A stretch of DNA of 64,000 bases, from assembly GCF_018446385.1 (NCBI RefSeq), contig NC_055989.1:134381004-134445003 (forward strand), written 5' to 3'. The DNA is from Zingiber officinale. Its lineage: Eukaryota; Streptophyta; Magnoliopsida; Zingiberales; Zingiberaceae. The position numbers were made by a program, and so were the translations under genes. A model generated the notes under the pieces. That model saw nothing but the letters and a program-made list of their open reading frames with translations, ran no database searches and was not told the DNA's origin. Positions 1 to 13,051 of this stretch are shown here, piece by piece. Each line of letters starts with the position of its first letter. Within the stretch, counting starts at the first letter, position 1.

Positions 1-540
1 CACATGGACAACTTGCAGACACAATTACTAAAGAGTTAAGTAGCTCAATATTTCAAAGTATTGTATTCAAGTTGAAAATCATAAATATCTATTCAACACC
101 CGGATGGGAGTGTGGAAAAATATATTTTGTAACCATTGTATAGGCTAAAAATATTCTATAAAGTTTTTTAATGTTTTTAAATTATTAGAAAAATGTATTA
201 TTTAATAAAGAATAAGTCATATTATTAATCTATTAAAGGGATTAAGATCCTATGCACTTGACAATCTTTTAATTAATGCAATTTCTGATTTTCCTCTAGT
301 AATTAGAAAGAATGTTGGTGATGGGATTATATGTTATCAATATTAATAGTTTTAAGAAGAAAACAAACAACATTTTACCTAAGGGTGTACCCAACTTTTG
401 AGAATTACCAAAGGGAGGACCAAACTTTAGTTTTTACCAACAGTTGCATTTCTTAAAATATCCTTCCCGCCTATTTTAGGCCTAACTTAAAGGGAAAAAA
501 TAATTTTTCATATTTAAACCAAACCAAATTGAACATAACC
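1..540. other. AT-rich intergenic DNA, nothing recognised
   Basis: No open frame of useful length and no repeat boundary is visible. The stretch is strongly AT-rich with short A and T runs. Confidence 0.5.
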
Positions 541-1215
541 GAACTAGATCAAGGAAAACAAACTTAATTATTTCATCAAGGATTTTCATACAAAAGACCC
601 CAAATTGCTTAATTTTAAAAAAAATAAATCATGTCAATGAACTCATAATCATATTTTTATTTTCAATTTTTAAACTTTAATAAAAAAAAATTTTAAAAAA
701 TAAAAAGAGGGTTAATAAAAAGTAAAAAATCTTTAAAATATTTATTATTTTTCTATATTTTAATATCTAATTACAAGAGAATAAGGAAAATGAAACAAGA
801 TTAATAAAAGAAAAAATAAACAATAAAATAATAAAATAATAAAATAAAACTTAGTTATTTCATCCATAACTTTCATACAAAAGTCATTAATGACCTTAAA
901 ACCCTAAGATTTTATATCAAATTAATATTTGTTCAATTTGAATAGCTATAGAAGTTTTGATCAAAAGTTTTTGATGACCTTAAAAGATATATTTTATTTT
1001 AAATTTACATTGTTACACTCATAGTGATCTCCTAATTTATATATATTTTTATTTTCAATTTTGGAGCTTTAAAAATAAAAAATAATTAAAATTACAAAAT
1101 TACAAAAGAATGTTAATAAAAATAAAAATGTTAAAAAATATTTTTTATTTGTTTAATTTTCTATCTTTTTAATAGCTAATTATATGAGAAAAACAGAAAT
1201 TGAAACAAAACTAAT
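541..1215. repeat. Degenerate two-unit direct repeat
   Basis: The text at about 560-800 (cold spots of sequence such as TTTCATACAAAAG, then a long A/T stretch ending in a GAAACAA-containing block) recurs in diverged form at about 850-1215. Both units share the order: a TTATTTCATC-type start, TTTCATACAAAAG, 'ATGACCTTAAA'-like text, poly-A/T, then TAGCTAATTA/TATCTAATTA and GAAACAA. Two old copies of an AT-rich unit of roughly 300 bp is the simplest reading. No coding content is seen. Confidence 0.45.
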
Positions 1216-1269
1216 CTATAAAATAAAAATTTTAGTGATGCTTTGAGGTCAAAGCAACTCCACCTTGGT

Positions 1270-1521
1270 GTCCGTGAGGTTATGGTGCAGCGGTAGAGTA
1301 TCCAAGCTGTCACCTAAATATCCGCAATTCGAGCCCCAGCTATGTCGAATTTGCAGGAATATTTCCTCCAAATAGGGCATGCAACTAAAGGATGCTGGGC
1401 TCTTGGGCTGCCCGCTACGAGCGCTTCCCGATTTACCCTGGTGATCAGTGGAAAATTTTCGTGGGACCGGGCCGATCATCCTAGGCTCGACGTTACCCAG
1501 CCTGATTAATCATTTTTTTTT
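1270..1521 (+). mobile_element. tRNA-derived SINE, copy 1
   Basis: The head resembles a Pol III promoter: an A-box-like block GGTGCAGCGGTAGAGT near 1282-1297 and a B-box-like CAATTCGAGCCCC near 1325-1337. The body and the terminal T run match a second copy at 62733-62988: both have the CAAAGGATGCTGGG-like block, the CGATTTACCCTGGTGA block, the GTGGGACC/GTGGGGCC block and an ATCATTTTTTT tail. A truncated third copy lies at about 52107-52215. The two full copies define the family; assignment to the plant Au-type SINEs is only a guess from layout. I could not find a convincing TSD for this copy. Confidence 0.7.
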
Positions 1522-1559
1522 GTCATTGCAGCTGTACTTTGCTCCCAAGGTGGAAGATC

Positions 1560-3480
1560 AAGAGGTTTGGTCCAATTTATTTCTTCCATTCTCTTGAGTC
1601 TCACCATGTACAAAAACTCTTAACCCCTATTAGTTTGAAGAAATTGTTCAAAAAAAAAAATAGTTTTTTATTTTACTTTAGGCACAATATTATATCTGGA
1701 GATAGACACCTCTGATTCACTGATTCACTATATGATAACATTCTTGCATTCTCCTTATCTTGTCCATGCTAAAGTTTTAGGATTCAAAAATCATTTAAAT
1801 CATTAATGAATTTTGATCAAAACTCATTGATAGACCTAAATAAATCAGATTAAGTCCAAACCATATATAATAGATTCCTTCCACTCCCTTGAGTCTTATC
1901 ATGCCTAAAAATTCTTGACTCATAACCCTCATCAATCTAGAGAAACTACTCATAAAATTTAGTCTTCTATACTTTTAGCACAATGTCATACATGGACCTA
2001 AGACCTCTGATTTACTTTAAGACAACACCAATAACTTCTTTACACTCTCCTGATCTTGTCCATGTTAAAGTTTCAAAATTTTAGAAGCATTTAAGTCATC
2101 AATCTAAACAAGTCCAAGTCTTATCTAGTAGGATCCTTTCACTCTCCTTGGTCTCACCATACCCCAAAATTCTTAACTCATGGCCCTATCGATTTAGAGA
2201 AATTATTTAAACAATTTAGATTTTTTTTTACTTTTAGCACAACATTATATTTAGATCAAACACCTTTGATTCACTCTAGGGCAACATCAATATAATAAAG
2301 TTTTTTTGCATTCTCCTGATCTAATTTATGGTAAAATTTATAGATTTAGGATTTCAGAAGCATTTGAGCCATCAAGGAGTTTTAACTAAAACTCATTGAT
2401 AGACATAAACAAGTCAGATTCAGTCCAAACTAGATATGATAGGTTTGTTACACTCCCTTGAGTCTCACCATACAAAAAAAAAATTCTTGATTCAGTATTA
2501 GTTTAGAGAAAATATTTTTAAAATTTAGCATTATTTACTTTTAGCATAGTATTATATTTGGACCTAGACGTCTTTGATTCACTCTAGGATAGTAAATAAT
2601 TTCCTTGCGCACTCTTGATTTTATCCATGCTACAATGTCGTATTCCAAAAGCATTTAAGCCATCAATGAGTTTTGATTAATATTTATTGATAGAAAAGTA
2701 AAGAAGGTAAATCTTTTACATTTTGTCTAAACTGATAGGGGTTATGAGATAATACTTTTTGGTCGTGGTGAGACTCAAGGGAGTGGAAGTAACCTATTCG
2801 ACCACATTAATTGGATTGAATTTGTGACTTATTTAAGACTATTAATGAGTTTTGGTTAAAATTCATTGATGATTTAAATGCTTTTAAAATCTTGATATTT
2901 TAGCATGGACAAGATTAGAAGAGTGTAAGGAAGTTATTGGTGTTGTCCTAGATATGATATTGTGCTAAAAGTAAAGAAGGTTGAATTTTTGAATAATTAT
3001 TCTAAATTGATAAAGGTTTTGAGTCGAGTTTTGGGCATGATGAGATTCAAGGGAATCTATTATTGGATCACATTTGGGCTGAATCAAATACAATTAATTC
3101 AATCAATGAGTTTAGGTTTAAACTCATTAAGGACTCAAATGCTTCTGAAATCCCGACCTTATAGTATGCACAAGATTAGGAGACAAATAAATTATTGGTG
3201 TTATCCTATAGTGCATCAAAGGTGTTTTGGTTCAGATATAATATTGTGCCAAAAATAAAGAAGGTTGATTTTTTTTTTATAAAAAAAACTAAATTGTTAG
3301 GGGGCATCCATGAGTCAACACTTTGTTTTGGCATGTTGAGACTCAAGGGAGTGAAATAAACCTATTACGCTAAGTTTAGAATAAATCTAACTTATTTAAG
3401 TTCATTAATGAGTTTTAGCTAAACTCATTAATAAATGAGTCTAAAAATCATTCCCAAAGAATAATAGAAATTTATAAACT
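1560..3480. repeat. Fold-back array of ~260-300-bp units
   Basis: The block is built from one diverged unit. In forward orientation its landmark ACTTTTAGCACAAT (or variants) occurs near 1672, 1970, 2230 and 2528. In the opposite orientation the complement (ATTGTGCTAAAAGTAAAG and variants) occurs near 2696, 2955 and 3240. Other landmarks follow the same rule: CTTGAGTCTCACCAT on the left (about 1593, 1888, 2145, 2457) and GAGACTCAAGGGAG on the right (about 2770, 3043, 3335). The switch in orientation is near 2694. About four forward and three reverse units can be counted. No protein is encoded; the short frames are by-products of the repeat. Confidence 0.75.
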
Positions 3481-3539
3481 AACCTGATTAAATTTTCTTT
3501 CATAGGGAATGAAGAGAAACGAAAACGGAGTTCGAAGAA

Positions 3540-4299
3540 CTATTCCCAAAGGCATCCCCAAAGGCATCCCAGATGATACTGGATTCTGGTAGGGAGTACA
3601 TTGACAAAGAAATGAACATCTTCAGTAATTATCGGTCTAGTCCCATACTGCTGATAATTTGAAGTCATAATCTCGATAAGTTCTCTAGCTTGAGTAGATG
3701 TCTTGTTAACTAGAGCACCTCCACTAGCTGCATCAACCATACTCATGTCCATGGGAAGCAATCCCTCGTAGAAGTACATAATCAGAAGTTGCTCGCTTAT
3801 CTGGTGCTGAGGGCAACTAGCAACAAGTCTTTAAATCTATCCCAATAATCTTGAAACGGTTCTCCTGTGAATTGGTGAATTCCACAAATACTCCTCCGAA
3901 TAGTTGTAATCCTAGAAGTAGGAAAGAATATCGCCAGAAATAATTTCTTCATCTCGACCCAACTGTGATAGAGTTGGGTGGGAGATAATACAATCAATCT
4001 TTTGTTGAATCTACTACTATATATGGAAATGCTCTAAGTCTAACATCTTTTTCTGATATGCCAAGTGGGTTCCATGAAGAGCACACCATATCAAGTTCTT
4101 GCAGATGTCTGATGGGATCCTCACCAAAAAGTCCATGAAACTTCCGTAATAGATGAACAATTTCCCATAACTCGAAGTCTACATCTAAATCAGGATAATG
4201 AATGCAGAATGAATCAACTGACAAATCTGGTGTCCAAAACGCTCTGAGAGTCTTTTCAGTGTTCTCCATGTTGCTTATCAAGTCTAAGGTTTTGATCAC
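3540..4299 (-). pseudogene. Ty3/gypsy (Athila-like) gag remnant
   Basis: Three minus-strand frames follow one another (4299-3994, 3997-3797, 3779-3540) and together read as plant gypsy Gag. The first has the HLL-KFHGL-GEDP-RHL block followed by a V-CS-NPLGI block, the second has KKLFL-IFFPTSR-TTIRRSICGI and GEPFQDYWDRFK, and the third has YFYEGL and MVDAASGGALVNKT. These are the conserved Retrotrans_gag segments in the right order. Frame changes near 3995 and 3790 break it, so it is dead. No protease, RT or integrase follows to the left; the fold-back array is next. The nearby primer-binding site supports an Athila/Tat-lineage element read leftwards. Confidence 0.8.
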
Positions 4300-4540
4300 A
4301 CTGAAACTCTGAAACTGCTAATGATATAGAAGAAATTTCCTAATCTTACCTGAAACACTCATGCAAATACCATAAAAAAAACATAGGAAAATAGACAAGA
4401 TAACACACATGCTTATAAGAGATGAAATAATTAAGTCCGTAACAATATTTTTGAATTTTTTTTGCAACCGCAAAAAATATAAACAAGAAAAGAAAGAAAA
4501 TAGAGAAACAATCCTAAGATTACCAAACACCGCTACTTGT

Positions 4541-4558
4541 TCCCCGGCAACGACGCCA
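4541..4558 (-). other. Retrotransposon primer-binding site (tRNA-Asp type)
   Basis: Read on the minus strand this is TGGCGTCGTTGCCGGGGA, one base from the TGGCGCC-type primer site common in Athila/Tat elements. It lies about 240 bp upstream of the gag remnant, the expected spacing for a leader. The 5' LTR should lie just to the right (above 4560). Confidence 0.75.
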
Positions 4559-4559
4559 T

Positions 4560-7500
4560 CTTTTTATTTTTCTTTATTTATTTAGACTACAAAAAAATTT
4601 ATATGATCTAAAATAAACACCTAGGATTTTTTATGATACATTGTCAATCTACATAGTGTCAAAAAGATTTAAACAAGTGCAAATTTATTCAACTCTATTT
4701 GTTAAAACTCTTTAAAAAAAGGGCATTCATAATCCAAATCTACGTAGATAATCTAATTTTTTTATTCAACCAACACAAAAATCTTTTTAAAATAATTATA
4801 ACTCTAATGAAAAATAAATTTAAAATGAGATTAATTAGTAGAAGATCTTTTTAGGATTATAAATAAAATAAAGATGAAAATTATATATCTCAAAATAAAT
4901 ATGCTGAGCAATTAATAAAAAAAATCGGTATGAAAATGCTATGACAATAAATATAAAAATTGATAATCATCCAAAGAAAAATTAATAAATCTAAAATATT
5001 AGAGAAGTATTATAGATAGACTACTCTACTTAATTACAAATCGATCATATATCTTATTTACCATAAATATATGATGTACAAAATTCATAAGTTTATAATT
5101 ATTATTAAATAATAAAATATCAACCATTAGAGTGATAAATCGTATTCAGCTAACATACCTCTTTTGCATCTCTGATTTGTTTACTCAAATAATCCTTCAA
5201 ATTCATTGCTGCACATGATGATTCTTGTCAGACAAAATGGCACAAGAAGTTATTGCCACGATAGTTCAAACCTTGCAATAATGACCTGTTTGACAGGCCA
5301 ACGGGAAAAAAGAGTTTCAAGTTTGAATTCTTTGCGTTTGGGCAACAAACAAAACAATGGTTTGATTAAATCATGCAATCTAAAGTTCTAAGTTTGACCT
5401 ATTTCCTGTTCTTTTATTGGAGCATTTTGAAGTTTGAACTATACCAATCGATTGTCAGACTGCCTTTGTGCATGACCTAAACATGAAATTTGTCAACAAA
5501 GCTGAAAATCATGGTACCACTGCAAGAGGAAGATGAGTGTCGCCATATGATTTGCTTTTTTGACTTTTGCATTAGATGAATCAATCCACTTTGATATATT
5601 CTTCTATAAATAAATATGAACAAATATTTATTAAATATCTGGAGTAGTAGGTTTGAACTCCCCGAGTTAATAACATCTAGTTTTTGACGATCCATTCATG
5701 TGTCAGTGTGCAATTTTACTGATGCGGTTGTGGTTTCATCAACACTATTTGTATTAAGTTTGACTACAAATTAAATGCATAAGATAACATTGAAACTTGT
5801 TCATTGACAATGGAAAAAGTTTCTTTTGAAGTGAGCTAAAGCACCTATGATTTTGACGTATCTCATAGCATGACATGCCATGGGGTTAATTAGCTCCAAC
5901 TTAATCAACATTGCTTCATTATACTATTATAGCCAACATGTAACAATTTTAACTAAATTGTTATAAACAAGTTTAGTCAGATAAATTCAAAATTAAAGGT
6001 GGGGTGTTTGTATGGCACTCATTGGACCACGCTGCAAGCTCCAAGTGGCCTTGTCCACTCCCATGGCATCATCACCTCTCCACGAGGAATGTGTGCGAAA
6101 ACAGAGCCGAATTCCAAACAGTAGAGATTGACTGAAAAGGGTTGGATATGTTTTGAAAGTGAAATGCAAGAATAATATTAATTACTGTGGGTCATCGAGC
6201 CATTAAAATATGAGTCAAAGAAGATGAGGAAGTGGAACAGCAACAGCCTCCATCTAATATAATTGATTATTTTATAAGAATAAAGCCAGTTCGTTTCAAT
6301 TGCACAATGTCGATAGGGGAGAATCTTATTTACCCCTGGATTATTTTAGACAGATGCAAGATGCTCAATTGTCTCTGGTTTCTGAAAGTTCGGCTGCCAC
6401 TTAGGACAGTTATATTTTCATTACTGACGTAGACATTTCAGAATTTTAAAAAGATAATTGCACCTAAATTAAATAAACAAGAATCACATTCCAAATTGTC
6501 CATGTCATTCGATCAACCGAATATGATTATGTACCATAAAAATATTAAATTTATATATATGGGAATTATTACGTCTTATTAGTGATATTCCTGTAGGATT
6601 ATTTTAATGACTGGAAAAAGGAGGATGAATAACCATGAGCTGAAAATTTAATTTTCAACTTAAAGTTATTGCTAGTTGCATGGTGAAAATATAGAAATAA
6701 TAATATAAATAAATAAAATTATTAACACATTAATTTTATATGGTACTGATCGAACTCTAGTGTTTACTTATGTCATATAACTTAGCTTGTGAGTCATTTC
6801 CTGAACTTCCATTATATTTTCTCCTTCAATAAGCGAAAAAACATTGACAGTTCTTCTTCTTACAAATAAGATAATCATAAGGACAATTAAAAATTGAAAA
6901 CAAGATCAAACTAAGTAGAAGTCTTAAACTTAACAAACAAATAATAAAAAAAAAAAAAGAAGAAAAAGGCTTTAGAATGATGAGTTTCAATAGTGGTCAC
7001 AAGCTCCCCTTAGTCCCCTATTTATAGCCTTCCAATAGGCTCTGCTTTACCATAGAACAAGTCTTGTGCATGGAAACCATTGACTCCTACATTTCCATTT
7101 GTAGGACAATAGCTTTACCACATAATTTACACATGCACACAACAAACTTTATTAATGCATAATATAAGTCTAACTTAAACTTTTGCTCAAATATTAAAGT
7201 CACTTGATTGAACTCGACTATTTGAGTATAATTATATCAATAATCTCTCCAATATCAATTAGTCAAACTCGACTACTTAAGATATAATTACAGCATCAGT
7301 CTTCCCCTTTTATATTTTAAATATATTAAAATCAGAATATTTAAAAGTTATTTTTTAATGAAAGTTCTAATTATCCATTTTCTCTCCCTTTTGGAACATT
7401 TCTAACTCTTCTCTTTTCTAACTAATTTAGCCTAAGTTATGGAAGGTTTCATGTTTGTAATTTAAACCCTCTAATTTTTTCCCCTTTAACATACATCAAA

Positions 7501-7980
7501 AATCAATAAAAATATCACTTGTAAAACTAATAAGAAAAGTACCACTTTTAAAATTTCTTGCAAGATCAACAAGAAAAATACCACTTGTATACACAGACAT
7601 ATAAAAACTCAAGATTCAAATTTTCTTGGTACCAAACACGTGTAAAGACCAATTGTACCACTTGTAAAATAGCATATATGCTACCAATTGATAGAATCAC
7701 TTAATTATAAAACCAATTAAATCAAGGTACGGGACTTAAAATATATACACTTTGGAATGGTACCAATTGTTGAAACATAGGCAAAATATCAAATGTTGAA
7801 ATCATTCAACAAACTTGAGTCTTTATACCATATGTTAAATCATAAATCAAATGTTGATGAAAAACATATGTAAATGAAAGGAACCACTTTTGATGCTAGA
7901 GATTATATGTCAATTGTTATTATAAATCTTTATGCCAAGTATAATTATTTCCCTCAAGGTGGGTTATCTCCACTCTTGTT
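4560..7980. other. Decayed LTR and intergenic DNA without recognised genes
   Basis: The first few hundred bases are likely the remains of the Athila-type 5' LTR, from their position next to the primer site; the outer boundary is not visible. From about 5200 to 7980 I see only AT-rich unique-looking sequence with short frames (for example 5206-5391 +, 5477-5695 -, 6232-6432 +) that match no family I know. A cluster of similar short phrases (TACCACTTGTAAAA, TACCACTTTTAAAA, TACCAATTG) at about 7510-7770 is a weak local repeat. Confidence 0.4.
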
Positions 7981-7982
7981 TC

Positions 7983-9600
7983 TGTTAGTGAAAAGAGTAC
8001 CAGATAATCAAACCTATATTTTGATGTTGACAAAGGTTCAAAATTAAGCTTAATTATGATCTAACAAGGTTACTCAAGTGTATAGGTAGCTCTACTTGGG
8101 AAGTTCTAGTAGGTCATGTTGAATGGATACTAGATAAGGTAAAGCCATAGTAGGTCAGCTGGATTAGATACTAGGTAAGAAAGTCTTAACAAAACAAGGA
8201 TACTAGATGTCTAAGCCTAGATGAGTCAGTAGACTGAACATCTAGCAGGAGATACTTGATGGGTCAGTGAGGACTGGAGATCAAATTGGAAAGCTCTGGG
8301 GCTCAACTGTCCGATGCTATGTAGGGAAAGCCCAAACGGATCTAGAGGATCAAAGGTTTAGCCAACGGTAAATTGAGGTAAACTCTTGGAGTAGAGTGGT
8401 TCTTCCAAAAGGAAGGATAGGTAAGGATGAGTTATCTTTATAGGGGCAACCTTAGGTGGTGGTCTGACTAAGGGATTCACTTGAATTTCAAAGTCGAGAT
8501 CGGATAGTTAGGTAACTATCAAAATTCAATATGCCTTAAATCTTATATATTACTATGTTAATTCAGTTTTACAAGATTGGTAGACCGATCGGCCTGATAA
8601 GTAGGCCAAAAAGGTTCAATAGATCGATGGCCTGATTCGGTCGATCGAACGCTGATGTCGACCAAGTCATCCTTGAAGGATCGAAAAGAATTTAGATATC
8701 TCCATAATAGTATGATATTGTACACTTTGGGCCTAAGCCCTCATGGTTTTGCTCTCAGGCTCTACCCAAAAGGCCTCATACCAATGGAAATATCTTTTTC
8801 TTATAAACCCTGATCTTTTCCATGTGTTTTCAATGTGGAACTATGTTTGCAATCTTGCAGTCCCAACAGTCCTATGTACTAACATGGACTAGTTGAGTCT
8901 TAGATTACTGATGTGGCATAGGATAAGGATCATCGTGCTAATATAGTGAAGAGATAGAGTTTGACCAGCTAATGTGGCAGAATGACTGATTAAGGATAAG
9001 GATAACGACGTTGATGTGGCTGAGGATCCTCATTGACAAGTTGATGTGGTGGAAATAGGTTGGAGGACTGATAGATCGATAGACTGATCCCGAGGATCTA
9101 TAGGCCGATCGACCAGATCTGAATCCAGTTTCCAACATGATCGATATACCAATCAGGCATATCAATAGGCTGATCCGAATCTATAAAAGAAGCCTTTAAG
9201 CCAAGTCTTCTTCATCCATTGCTCAAGTTCCCTTGTTGTGCCTCTCTCCGAAATATCATCTCTACACTGAGATGTTGCTCCGACAACTGAGCTCAAGCTC
9301 TGGATCGTCTTTTCGTTTGTCTATATATATTTAATGTATTCATTTTGTCTTCTCTCTTCATCTTACGAAGGAATGTTAAATGTGTTACCTTTTCATAGAT
9401 TTTTGTAAGACCAATCTCTCAAACAATTAGTGGATTGTTTCTAGTAGCTACAGGCTGTGAACCAAATAAAAATAAAGGTATTATTGTGTTTTGTTTTGTT
9501 TCTATCTGTTTCTGCTACTTAATTTGAAAAAGAGCTAAAAGAAGTTTTAAAGCAAGAAAAAGTGACGCACTATTCACCCCCTAGTGCTTTTCAACCCAGG
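7983..9600 (+). mobile_element. LTR-like block, probable solo LTR
   Basis: The block has the layout of the better-defined solo LTRs at 14649 and 35220: a start with 'TTTTGATGTTGACAAAGG'-like text, repeated phrases of the type 'aagtcctagtaggtcag', a region rich in GATCGGTCGA-like motifs (about 8580-9150), a TATA box (TATAAAA, 9182-9188), and a right end near the phrase CTATTCACCCCCTAGTGC (about 9572-9590). The ends are approximate and I could not match a TSD. No coding sequence. Confidence 0.5.
9182..9188 (+). promoter_or_regulatory. TATA box inside LTR-like block
   Basis: TATAAAA followed by a GAAGCC context. It matches in position and surroundings the TATA boxes of the related solo LTRs at 17729 and 36587. 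Confidence 0.5.
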
Positions 9601-10882
9601 GCACTTTGAATTGGTGTATCACCATTCAAGCAAAAATAATTTTACTTTATTTTTCTCTTTTTTTTTTATTCTTTTTCTCCCGCACTACTAATCCAAAACT
9701 AATCCTTGGTACATTTTTTCTCATTTTTTTTCCTTGCAAGATTTCTGAATGAACCATCAAGAAGGGTACAACATGGTCTAACTGTCTCTATTTTCAGTGA
9801 TGATTTTGACTACTGGAAGGGCTAATGGAGTTTCATCTAGTGGAGATGTGAATCATAATCCAAACTAGATTCATGCTCCCCACCCATGATAAAGAAATAC
9901 CATTCGGATGTGACAAGTGGGACACCACCACCCAGGCCGAGACATGAGGTGAGACCTAGTAGGTGCTCACCTCAGGCCTACTTTCTAGAGGGAGCCAAAA
10001 ATTAGTCCATCATTTATATTAGTATGATATGTTAGAATTCTCAATTTGTTGAAAACTTTGTTAAATATTAAGTTTTAAATTAAATAAACGAATTAAATCG
10101 TCAAACATGAAATGAAAATGTGGAATTTAAATTGGATTGGGTTCGGTCTAAATTCATCGAATAGATATGAAGATAAAAAATATATTGGTTCAAATCAGGA
10201 TTGATTTAGACTTAATTTGATCAAGTTAGGGTGAATCAAGTTCATAAGGGTGTTTTTGAGAAAACTTGGTCTTTCCTCTTCTTCTCCCCTCACACAGCAA
10301 CCCACTGCCTCATGCCGTCAACTTTTTCTCCTTTTTCCTTCTACCTTTATTTTCTTCGTTATTCCCTCTACTCTATTCTTCTTTGATGATGACAACAACG
10401 TTGCTATTTTCTTCTTTTTTCAGCCAACCAACAACAACCAACTTTCTTCATCTCCCAGTCACCAATGACAAGCATCAAGAGTAGTAAGTTTTTGTTTCCT
10501 CTCTTCACAGGAGCAATTCCACTTTTCACAATAGTACAACGATTTATAGCAATCCCTTCGGCCTTTTTGCTCGCCTTACTCAGATTATTGCTTGTTCAAT
10601 GCAACAAGTGTTGCTATCCATCATTGCTCATTGTTGGAGCTAACATTCTCTTGTTGGCCAAACAAAACCAAGGAACCTTTTAGTGTCCTGTTCAAGAAAG
10701 TTATTGTTTATGTACAACTACTGATTGAAGGTAAAAATTGATAAATGAATTTTTTGATTATCCTTTAAACTTTTTCTCTTTTCCCCTCTTATTATTTATT
10801 TATTTATTTCTTACAAATGTATTATTATTTCTTAGTTCTTACAAATTGTTTTAAAATATTTTTTAGGCAATAATATATTATC
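9601..10882. other. Sequence upstream of the hAT transposase
   Basis: No clear gene. A pyrimidine-rich stretch (10250-10480) with overlapping short frames lies here and is probably the untranslated leader or flank of the hAT element whose start codon is at 10883. A GAGGGAGCC motif near 9987 could belong to the element's outer end, but no terminal inverted repeat was confirmed. Confidence 0.35.
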
Positions 10883-11102
10883 ATGGCTCCAAAACATTTA
10901 TCTGGATCTTTAAAATGAAAATAAAGAAAAGAGACATTTTTTCAAAAAGTAGATAGAAGATATTAATAAATATTTTAATATTAATAACAAGCTGGTTCAG
11001 GAAAAGAAAATTAAAAATATGATCAGTGTTGAACAAAAAATTATGAATGATTTAGATGAAGAAGATAATGATAACATTTTTTATGTTCAAGCTGAAACTA
11101 TA

Positions 11103-12420
11103 CACTACAAAAAAAATAATGATTTAATGATGAAATATTTTCATCGCCAAACTGTATCAAAATTGGTGACAAAAATAGAAATCATAACAAATTAACAATG
11201 ACATTAGCAAAAAAAAAACTTTTCGTCGCAAATTAGCAATAAAAACACTTTCATTGCAAAATTCGTTGCCAATTAGCGACAAAAATAAATATTCATTGCA
11301 TATTTGTGACAAATATAAGTTTCATCACAAATTTTGCAATCAATTTAGAATTTGTTGCATATTTTGTGACAAATTCTAAATTTGTTGCAAAAATTTACAA
11401 CAAATTTAAGTTTCATCATAGAGGTTTGCAATGAAATCTAAATTCGTTACAAAATTTACAACGAATTTTATATTTGTTGCAAAATTTACAACAAATTTAT
11501 AATTATTACAAACTTTTTCAATGAAATTGAAATTCATTGCAAAATTTGGCAAGGAATTCTAAATTCGTTGAAAAATTTATAATGATTCGTTGCAAAATTC
11601 TAAAATTTTGCTAAAATAATCTCGCAAATGTTTACTAATTAGTTTTTTTATTTTTAATTAATTTTTTAAAATTTGCGACGAATCCATGGATTCATCGTCA
11701 ATTTTGTCGTCAATTTGCAAATCTATGATGAATGCACAGATTCATCACAGATTTGGTGACGAATCCGCTGATTGGTCACAGATTTAGTGACGAATCCATA
11801 GATTCATCGCCAATCTGCTAATTCTTTTATTTAGTTTTTAGTTATTATATAATATCAGTGACAAATCCATGGCGGCATTGCCAAATCTATGACGAATCCA
11901 CGAATTCATCCCCAAATTCATGACAAAAGCTGGATTCATGGCAAATTTGCAACGAAAATGGTTTCGTCACAGATTTGGTGACGAATCCATATTCGTTGCA
12001 GATCTGTAGCGAAAATGGCTTCGTCCCAGATTTAGCTACGAATCCATATTCATTGTAAATTTGAGACGAAAATGGTCTTGTCCTAGATTTGGCCACGAAT
12101 TCATATTCGTTGTAAATCTACGACGAAAATAGTATTCATCACCAAGTCTGGGACAAACATTGTTGTCCGTTGCAAATTTGCGTTTGGTGAATTGTGCAAT
12201 GAATTTTTTTTCTATTACAAACTTGCAACGAACTTGGTAATGAAAACATAATTCATAACAGATTTGGCAACAAATTTACAATATCTCATCTTAGATTTTG
12301 GCGATGACTTATTCCCGTTGAAAACTTTTTTGTCGCATAATTCATCATAGATTATTTTTACAATGAATTTTTTTAAAAAATTATTGCAAAATTTGTTATA
12401 AATTTCCAATTTGTTTAGTG
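11103..12420. mobile_element. Non-autonomous CACTA transposon
   Basis: It begins CACTACAAAAAAA and ends TTTGTTTAGTG, so both ends carry CACTA in inverted orientation. It is flanked by the 3-bp TSD ATA (11100-11102 and 12421-12423), the size expected for CACTA transposition. The interior is almost entirely a subterminal repeat array of the type TTCGTTGCAAATTTG / TGACGAATCC in both orientations, giving repetitive, meaningless frames such as 11887-12096 (-). There is no transposase. It interrupts the hAT transposase between its first and second fragments. Confidence 0.88.
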
Positions 12421-13051
12421 ATAGAAGAAGAGAGTCTTTCATATTTGAATTTTGATGATCTTAGAAAATGGGCATAATGATCAAAATTTGAGAGATTTTT
12501 TAGTGAGAAAAAGTCCAACTATTATTGATGGCATCTTGATTCCTAAAGATAAAGCTGGTAGACATTTTGATGCATTGCATTATGAGCGGATAATGTAAAA
12601 TGAAGAAAAAGAAAAGATAGAAAATGGCTAGTTATTGTTGCATAACAACATAGAATAAATTAGAAAAAAATAAAGTAATTGATGATAGTATTCAGATCGA
12701 AATTAATAAAGAAAAAGAACATTGGAGATTAGTGTTAAAGAGGTTAATGATGGTTGCTTATAGACTTGCAAAAAATAATCTAGCTTCTCTAGAAAATTGT
12801 GAAAAGCTGCAAATGATTGAAATGATTGTTGAATTCAATCTAATAATACAAGAGCATATATGACATATTTAAGCACATGAGACACATCACACATATCTTG
12901 GTCCAACAATTTAAAATGAATTGATTTAGATGTTGGTGAATGAAGTAAAAAAACTACAATTCTTAAAAAAAAACAAAGAAGCAAAATATTACTCAATTAT
13001 ACTATATTGCACTCTAAACATAAGTCATGAGGAGCAATTGTCTCTTGTAAT

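Noticed and set aside
1270..1340. Possible tRNA gene
   Set aside because: A- and B-box-like blocks are present but no cloverleaf can be drawn, and a matching copy at 62733 with body and T tail shows it is a SINE head.
1258..1554. Inverted CCACCTTGG / CCAAGGTGG flanking the first SINE
   Set aside because: Only nine to eleven bases and inverted rather than direct; no transposition mechanism predicts it for a SINE, so chance is likely.
11887..12442. Repetitive minus-strand frames with recurring KPFSLQICNEYGF
   Set aside because: Translation of CACTA subterminal repeats, not a repeat protein.
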